Assembly: GCA_964598255.1 (NCBI GenBank)
Contig: CAZRBA010000032.1
Location: 1 to 28,684, forward strand
Source of the DNA: Caldithrix sp964598255
GTDB taxonomy: Bacteria; Calditrichota; Calditrichia; Calditrichales; Calditrichaceae
DNA length: 28,684 nt
Reading direction: 5' to 3'
Below, in pieces: positions 25,907-28,684 of the stretch. The notes under the pieces are model-generated. The model saw only the letters and a program-made list of their open reading frames with translations, did no database searches and was not told the DNA's origin. The stretch's first letter is position 1; each line of letters begins with the position of its first letter. The translations under genes and the position numbers were made by a program.

Positions 25907-27022
25907 TTAGGCACTCCTAAAAAGGCGGAATCCGAGAAGCACATCGTTCGAGGACGGTGCGAATTTGTAACGATCGTGGACTTCCATATACGTGACGTAA
26001 TGGATCCAGTCGAGACCGCGCGTCACTCGTTTCGATCCTTTATCCGGACCTTTAGGATTATCCAGCGGGCTATATTTATAATAGTCCCTGTCATACCAAT
26101 CCCAGCACCACTCAAATATATTACTGCGCATATTATATGGTACAGATTTTTGGGACATCTCTTTTTCAAATAGATGAATTTGCCCACCGGAATTGTTACT
26201 ATTCCCGCTTTCTGCTTTCTCATCACGCTTGCCCGCATATTTGTATTTGGATTCTATACGCGCCAAAGGGCTTCCGCGTGCAGCGTACTCCCACTCCGCC
26301 TCCGTGGGCAAACGAAATCCGTTTTTACTAAAATCACAATGTACTGTCCATTTTATTTTAGCATATTCATCTGTATTATTTGGATCTTCATGCTTTTTAT
26401 CAATCGTGTAACAAAGTTCCAGACCAGCCTGTTTGCTCAGCCAGTTGCAAAATTCAACCGCTTCGTACCAGTTTATCCAAACTATGGGATAGCTGCCACG
26501 CCCCCAGCCTGCCTCCTCCGGCTTCCTATTTCCTGTCGCTTCACAAAAAGCGTCATACTGGGCGTAGGTAACCGGATGTTTGCTCATATAAAAATCGTTT
26601 ACTTTTACCCTATGCAACGGTTTTTCACTATCATCGCCATTTCCAAACCTATCCCCCATATCAAAACTACCGCCCGGTACCTTCACCATTTCAATACCAT
26701 ATTGCTTTAAGATGGGCTCTATCGCACGGGCCTTTTGCTGCTTTTTTGCACTACTTTGTGCGGCCTTGGTCTCCTTAGTAACCTTTTTACGAGCTTGAAT
26801 GATTAAGATGAGCCCTTTTGTGTTCTGCAATTTACTTCCGGATAATTTTTGGAATATTTTTGTTAAAACGCAAAGCCATCGACGGGCTTTTGTCTTTTTT
26901 CTATTTTTATTGTATGCCTCCACCAGATTACCGGACTTCATGCCGCTCATACGCGCTTTCTGCGATAGCGGCAATGCTCTGATATAGCCGTTTATACTAA
27001 TGAGTAATGTCGGCTTTTTCAT
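25907..27022 (-). CDS. SUMF1/formylglycine-generating-enzyme-fold protein (first)
   Basis: This 371-residue protein has a very basic, low-complexity N-terminal stretch of about 105 residues, then a SUMF1/FGE-sulfatase domain: VKVPGGSFDMGDRFGNGD, YPIVWINWYEAVEFCNWLS, GFRLPTEAEWEYAARG, IFEWCWDWYDRDYY and a final GFRLFRSA. The usual GNVWEW and RGGSW motifs are altered to SNIFEW and RGLDW. I do not see the two active-site cysteines of true formylglycine-generating enzymes, so it is more likely a ligand-binding or structural use of this C-type-lectin-like fold. AGAGGT precedes the ATG at 27022. The last 35 residues differ strongly from those of the neighbour at 27677. Confidence 0.82.
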   Translation of the reverse strand: MKKPTLLISINGYIRALPLSQKARMSGMKSGNLVEAYNKNRKKTKARRWLCVLTKIFQKLSGSKLQNTKGLILIIQARKKVTKETKAAQSSAKKQQKARAIEPILKQYGIEMVKVPGGSFDMGDRFGNGDDSEKPLHRVKVNDFYMSKHPVTYAQYDAFCEATGNRKPEEAGWGRGSYPIVWINWYEAVEFCNWLSKQAGLELCYTIDKKHEDPNNTDEYAKIKWTVHCDFSKNGFRLPTEAEWEYAARGSPLARIESKYKYAGKRDEKAESGNSNNSGGQIHLFEKEMSQKSVPYNMRSNIFEWCWDWYDRDYYKYSPLDNPKGPDKGSKRVTRGLDWIHYVTYMEVHDRYKFAPSSNDVLLGFRLFRSA

Positions 27023-27140
27023 AGTCTTACCTCTTTTATTGAGTCTCTTTTTGAAATTATTTATTCATAATGGTTCTTTCGTGCGCATGATGCTGCTCTG
27101 GGAATTCCCGAACTCCGACCATTTTGCGTTTGGCCGGTCA

Positions 27141-27166
27141 CTCATTTTGCATCCCTTCAGGATGCC
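27141..27166. repeat. REP-like palindromic unit, copy 1
   Basis: GCATCC-CTTCA-GGATGC at 27149-27165 is a hairpin with 6-bp arms. Together with the preceding TCATTTT it parallels the sequence at 27228-27253, sharing a TTGCATCCCT-N-C-R-GGA core. Confidence 0.55.
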
Positions 27167-27227
27167 TTTTGAGAAGATAACAGGAAGCGCGACGGTCTTC
27201 CTTTTCCCCGTGCTGCGCACAGGGTTA

Positions 27228-27253
27228 TTCACCTTGCATCCCTGCGGGACGGA
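27228..27253. repeat. REP-like palindromic unit, copy 2
   Basis: TTCACCTTGCATCCCTGCGG followed by GACGGA repeats the pattern of 27141-27166, with the hairpin reduced to TCCC-TGC-GGGA. The spacing between copies is about 87 bp. Confidence 0.5.
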
Positions 27254-27312
27254 TTCGATGGCGTATTATCCCCCGGCCCCCGGCCGCGAAGCGGTTAAAG
27301 CTGAATAACCCC

Positions 27313-27335
27313 GTACGTAGTGCGGAGGGACGTAC
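27313..27335. repeat. Inverted repeat GTACGT...ACGTAC
   Basis: GTACGT at 27313-27318 and ACGTAC at 27330-27335 enclose 11 bases. Each arm is itself nearly self-complementary. It is one of several palindromes in the spacer. Confidence 0.45.
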
Positions 27336-27422
27336 AACGAACGGGAAGGTCCTGAAGTGTGGGAAAAGTACGCCCCTTACGATTCCCCTTGCAGCTGTAG
27401 CGCGGCTGAATACGATACCTAA

Positions 27423-27477
27423 TGCTCTTCTTGGAATACATCGACTGTGTCGATGCGCTTCCTGACAACGAAGAGCA
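27423..27477. repeat. Nested stem-loop in the SUMF1 spacer
   Basis: The outer arms TGCTCTTC (27423-27430) and GAAGAGCA (27470-27477) match perfectly over 8 bp. Inside them is a second perfect hairpin, CATCGAC-TGT-GTCGATG (27439-27455). The nesting gives a branched structure in DNA or RNA. Confidence 0.7.
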
Positions 27478-27518
27478 GGGACACAGTCCCTGCATTCCAA
27501 ATTTACACAGTCCCTGCA
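27475..27518. repeat. Hairpin with a duplicated right arm
   Basis: GCAGGGAC-ACA-GTCCCTGC (27475-27493) is a perfect 8-bp hairpin. ACACAGTCCCTGCA occurs at 27481-27494 and again exactly at 27505-27518, so either copy of the right arm could pair with the left. Confidence 0.7.
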
Positions 27519-27550
27519 CAAAATTTTACGCGCCCGACTGGGCGAAACAT

Positions 27551-27580
27551 TAAAACGCCGCAGCCTTCCTGCCTTCGGCG
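27551..27580 (-). terminator. Possible terminator after the second SUMF1-fold gene
   Basis: On the minus strand CGCCG pairs with CGGCG and an inner CAG pairs with CTG around GAAGG, followed by TTTTA. The stem is bulged and the T run is short, so efficiency is doubtful. It is about 100 bp past the stop at 27677. Confidence 0.4.
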
Positions 27581-27595
27581 GGGAAAGAAAAAAGA

Positions 27596-27673
27596 TTAAA
27601 AACGAAAAGTATAAAGGTTAACCCCGACCGCGCCGCTCACATCCTGTTCGCCGGTCGGGATTAAATCATCCAT
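27596..27673 (-). CDS. Possible 25-residue reading frame after the second SUMF1-fold gene
   Basis: After the TAA stop and one Ile codon, the same frame reads ATG and continues MDDLIPTGEQ to SGAVGVNLYTFRF and a TAA. The FRF end resembles the last strand of an outer-membrane barrel. A GAGG sequence lies 13 bases upstream, too far for a good start. It spans the inverted repeat at 27618-27664, so structure rather than coding may explain it. I list it because it shares the frame of the preceding gene. Confidence 0.2.
   Translation of the reverse strand: MDDLIPTGEQDVSGAVGVNLYTFRF
27618..27664. repeat. 13-bp-arm inverted repeat just past the second SUMF1-fold gene
   Basis: TTAACCCCGACCG (27618-27630) and CGGTCGGGATTAA (27652-27664) pair at 12 of 13 positions around a 21-base loop. 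It is directly joined at TTAA to the palindrome at 27661-27680. It lies 13 bases downstream of the stop codon in the coding direction. Confidence 0.85.
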
Positions 27674-27680
27674 GATTTAA
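27661..27680. repeat. Perfect palindrome containing the stop codon of the second SUMF1-fold gene
   Basis: TTAAATCAT-CC-ATGATTTAA has 9-bp perfect arms. Its right arm contains the TAA stop (27679-27677, minus strand). It abuts and shares TTAA with the inverted repeat at 27618-27664, forming a double hairpin that begins at the end of the coding region. Confidence 0.88.
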
Positions 27681-28684
27681 CGCGTCCTCAGGAGACGAAA
27701 ACCGTAGTCGTTGAGCGTGTAGTCCGGGCTAAAGTAGTCGCGATTGGCAACACGCACGCTGCTTGCATTAAAGTACCAACTCCCGCCGCGCAACACACGG
27801 CTACTCCCGGATGAGGGCCCCTTAGGATTGTCTTGTGGGCTGGAACTGTAGTAATTGCTGCTGTACCAGTCCCAGCACCATTCCCACACATTGCCGCTCA
27901 TGTCGTAAAGGCCCAATTCAGTGGGTTGTTTTGTGCCTACTTCATGCGTGTGGCCGCCGCTGTTGCCATCATACCAGGCTACGGCATCCACATCGTTGCT
28001 GCCCGCATATCGGTAATGGGCAGATCGTAATCCGCCCCTACTGGCATATTCCCACTCCGCCTCCGTGGGCAAACGGTAGCCGTTGGCGCTCCAGTTTGCC
28101 GTCCAATTATTCAAATCATACACCGGTGTCAAACCTTCCCGCTCACTCAAATAATTGCAAAAAGCAGCCGCCCCGTACCAGCTTATTTCGATCACCGGAT
28201 AATAGTCATAGTTGTTTTCCACATACAACTGACTGCCGTTGTAGCTGATTTGACAATCTTCATCGTCCAAATCCAAAAGTTCCTGTTGATTGCCTTCTGT
28301 ATTCTTTACCGTTGAGCTACTGGCTGTTATCTTCCCCTGCGATAAAGCCCAGTTAAACACCTCTACTACCTGAGCGTTGGTTACCTCATATTTGCCCATG
28401 TAAAAACTGTTCACCGTTACCGTGTGCACCGGTTTTTCATCACCATAGCAAGAGCTCTGTTCGCTGGTGCAGCCCATCTTAAACGTACCGCCTTTAACGT
28501 AAACCATCTCTATGCCGACCGGGCTGGTCATGACTGCCGCGGGCCCAGACAAAGGAACAAAGCTTCGATGAAAATTACTTACCATCGTAACAAATTTAAT
28601 GATCAATAGTATTATTACTATTCCTATGCCAACCGCCTTTATTATCTTAATCCGTTTTTCTACATCCTCCCTGTATGCATTCTC
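27677..28684 (-). CDS. SUMF1/FGE-fold membrane-anchored protein (second), 5' end outside window
   Basis: The frame stays open to the window edge, giving 335 codons without a start that must be inside. At the edge it reads ENAYREDVEKRIKIIKAVG and then a hydrophobic helix IGIVIILLIIKFV, so the protein is probably anchored in the inner membrane with the SUMF1-fold domain outside. The domain has VYVKGGTFKMGC, EKPVHTVTVNSFYMGKYEVTN, GYRLPTEAEWEYASRGG, YDMSGNVWEWCWDWY and RVLRGGSW, ending GFRLLRTR. The catalytic cysteines of formylglycine-generating enzymes are not apparent. The end of the gene is followed at once by paired palindromes. The last 35 residues look like a diversified binding surface. 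Confidence 0.85.
   Translation of the reverse strand, partial: ENAYREDVEKRIKIIKAVGIGIVIILLIIKFVTMVSNFHRSFVPLSGPAAVMTSPVGIEMVYVKGGTFKMGCTSEQSSCYGDEKPVHTVTVNSFYMGKYEVTNAQVVEVFNWALSQGKITASSSTVKNTEGNQQELLDLDDEDCQISYNGSQLYVENNYDYYPVIEISWYGAAAFCNYLSEREGLTPVYDLNNWTANWSANGYRLPTEAEWEYASRGGLRSAHYRYAGSNDVDAVAWYDGNSGGHTHEVGTKQPTELGLYDMSGNVWEWCWDWYSSNYYSSSPQDNPKGPSSGSSRVLRGGSWYFNASSVRVANRDYFSPDYTLNDYGFRLLRTR
27680..27784 (-). other. Candidate DGR-like variable region of the second SUMF1-fold gene
   Basis: From the GSW of RGGSW to the final Arg, the 35 residues differ from the neighbouring gene at 25 positions, whereas 23 of the 34 residues just before match. About sixteen variable codons here end in C or T (TAC, TTT, AAT, AGC, GAC, CTC, AAC), the outcome expected when AAC/AAT template codons are mutated at adenines. 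The segment lies at the C-terminus before fixed GFRL, as in known C-type-lectin-fold DGR targets. No template copy is seen in this window. Confidence 0.45.

Larger units (their letters stand above)
27023..27676. other. Palindrome-rich, GC-richer intergenic region
   Basis: About 650 bp between the two SUMF1-fold genes hold many short inverted repeats and no convincing gene. Separate hairpins are listed individually. The sequence is visibly more GC-rich than the DNA on its left. Short frames on both strands (for example 27225-27521) are broken by the hairpins and lack support. Confidence 0.6.

Noticed and set aside
25907..28684. True formylglycine-generating enzymes activating sulfatases
   Set aside because: The active-site cysteines are not visible and no sulfatase gene is present in the window; only the fold is supported.
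23576..28684. Reverse transcriptase or template repeat for a diversity-generating retroelement
   Set aside because: I looked for RT motifs and for a second copy of the segment at 27680-27784 on both strands and found neither in this window.

Overview
The window looks like chromosomal DNA of a Gram-negative bacterium. The support is Kdo synthesis genes (kdsA, kdsC), three proteins with outer-membrane features and a LolCDE-like export operon. A ferredoxin-linked 2-oxoacid oxidoreductase operon points to an anaerobic or microaerophilic life style. Low-to-moderate GC, FGly-sulfatase-fold (SUMF1-like) proteins, a short ribbon-helix-helix protein and word-like degenerate intergenic repeats would fit a lineage near Calditrichota or the wider FCB group. 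That placement is inference from gene content only; no rRNA or other phylogenetic marker is present.

Layout. (1) 3-1011: a complete IS982-family insertion sequence with an intact transposase and 18-bp inverted ends, ending 27 bp past kdsC. (2) 1039-5411, minus strand: an outer-membrane barrel-like protein, kdsA, a POT-type MFS transporter, a PfpI/DJ-1 protein and kdsC. (3) 5811-11692, plus strand: a TetR regulator with a clear promoter and a palindromic operator, then a LolA-like periplasmic protein, two FtsX-type permeases of equal length, a LolD-like ATPase and a beta-barrel candidate. Together these form a self-regulated trans-envelope export cassette. (4) 11758-15726, minus strand: an SLC13-type ion transporter with RCK_C domains, a NusG/RfaH paralogue and an AlkP-superfamily hydrolase. 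(5) 15851-19026, minus strand: an acyl-CoA synthetase, then a translationally coupled ribbon-helix-helix/PHP-phosphoesterase pair. (6) 19185-23575, minus strand: a four-gene oxidoreductase operon (gamma, a GltD-like flavoprotein fused to a ferredoxin-type domain, alpha, beta) with a strong terminator. (7) 23576-28684: an accessory region of intergenic repeats, an 8-bp tandem repeat, a decayed metallophosphoesterase, and two SUMF1-fold genes separated by about 650 bp of palindrome-rich DNA.

The most interesting signal is at the right end. The two SUMF1-fold proteins match well up to the RV-x-RG motif (23 of 34 residues), then diverge sharply over the last 35 residues (10 of 35), which lie between a fixed Trp and a fixed GFRL. 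In the second gene the divergent codons are almost all NNC or NNT. Its stop codon is embedded in a perfect palindrome that joins a second, 13-bp-arm inverted repeat. This resembles the variable-region end of a diversity-generating retroelement (DGR) target. No reverse transcriptase or template repeat is visible here, so if it is a DGR target the machinery must lie outside the window.
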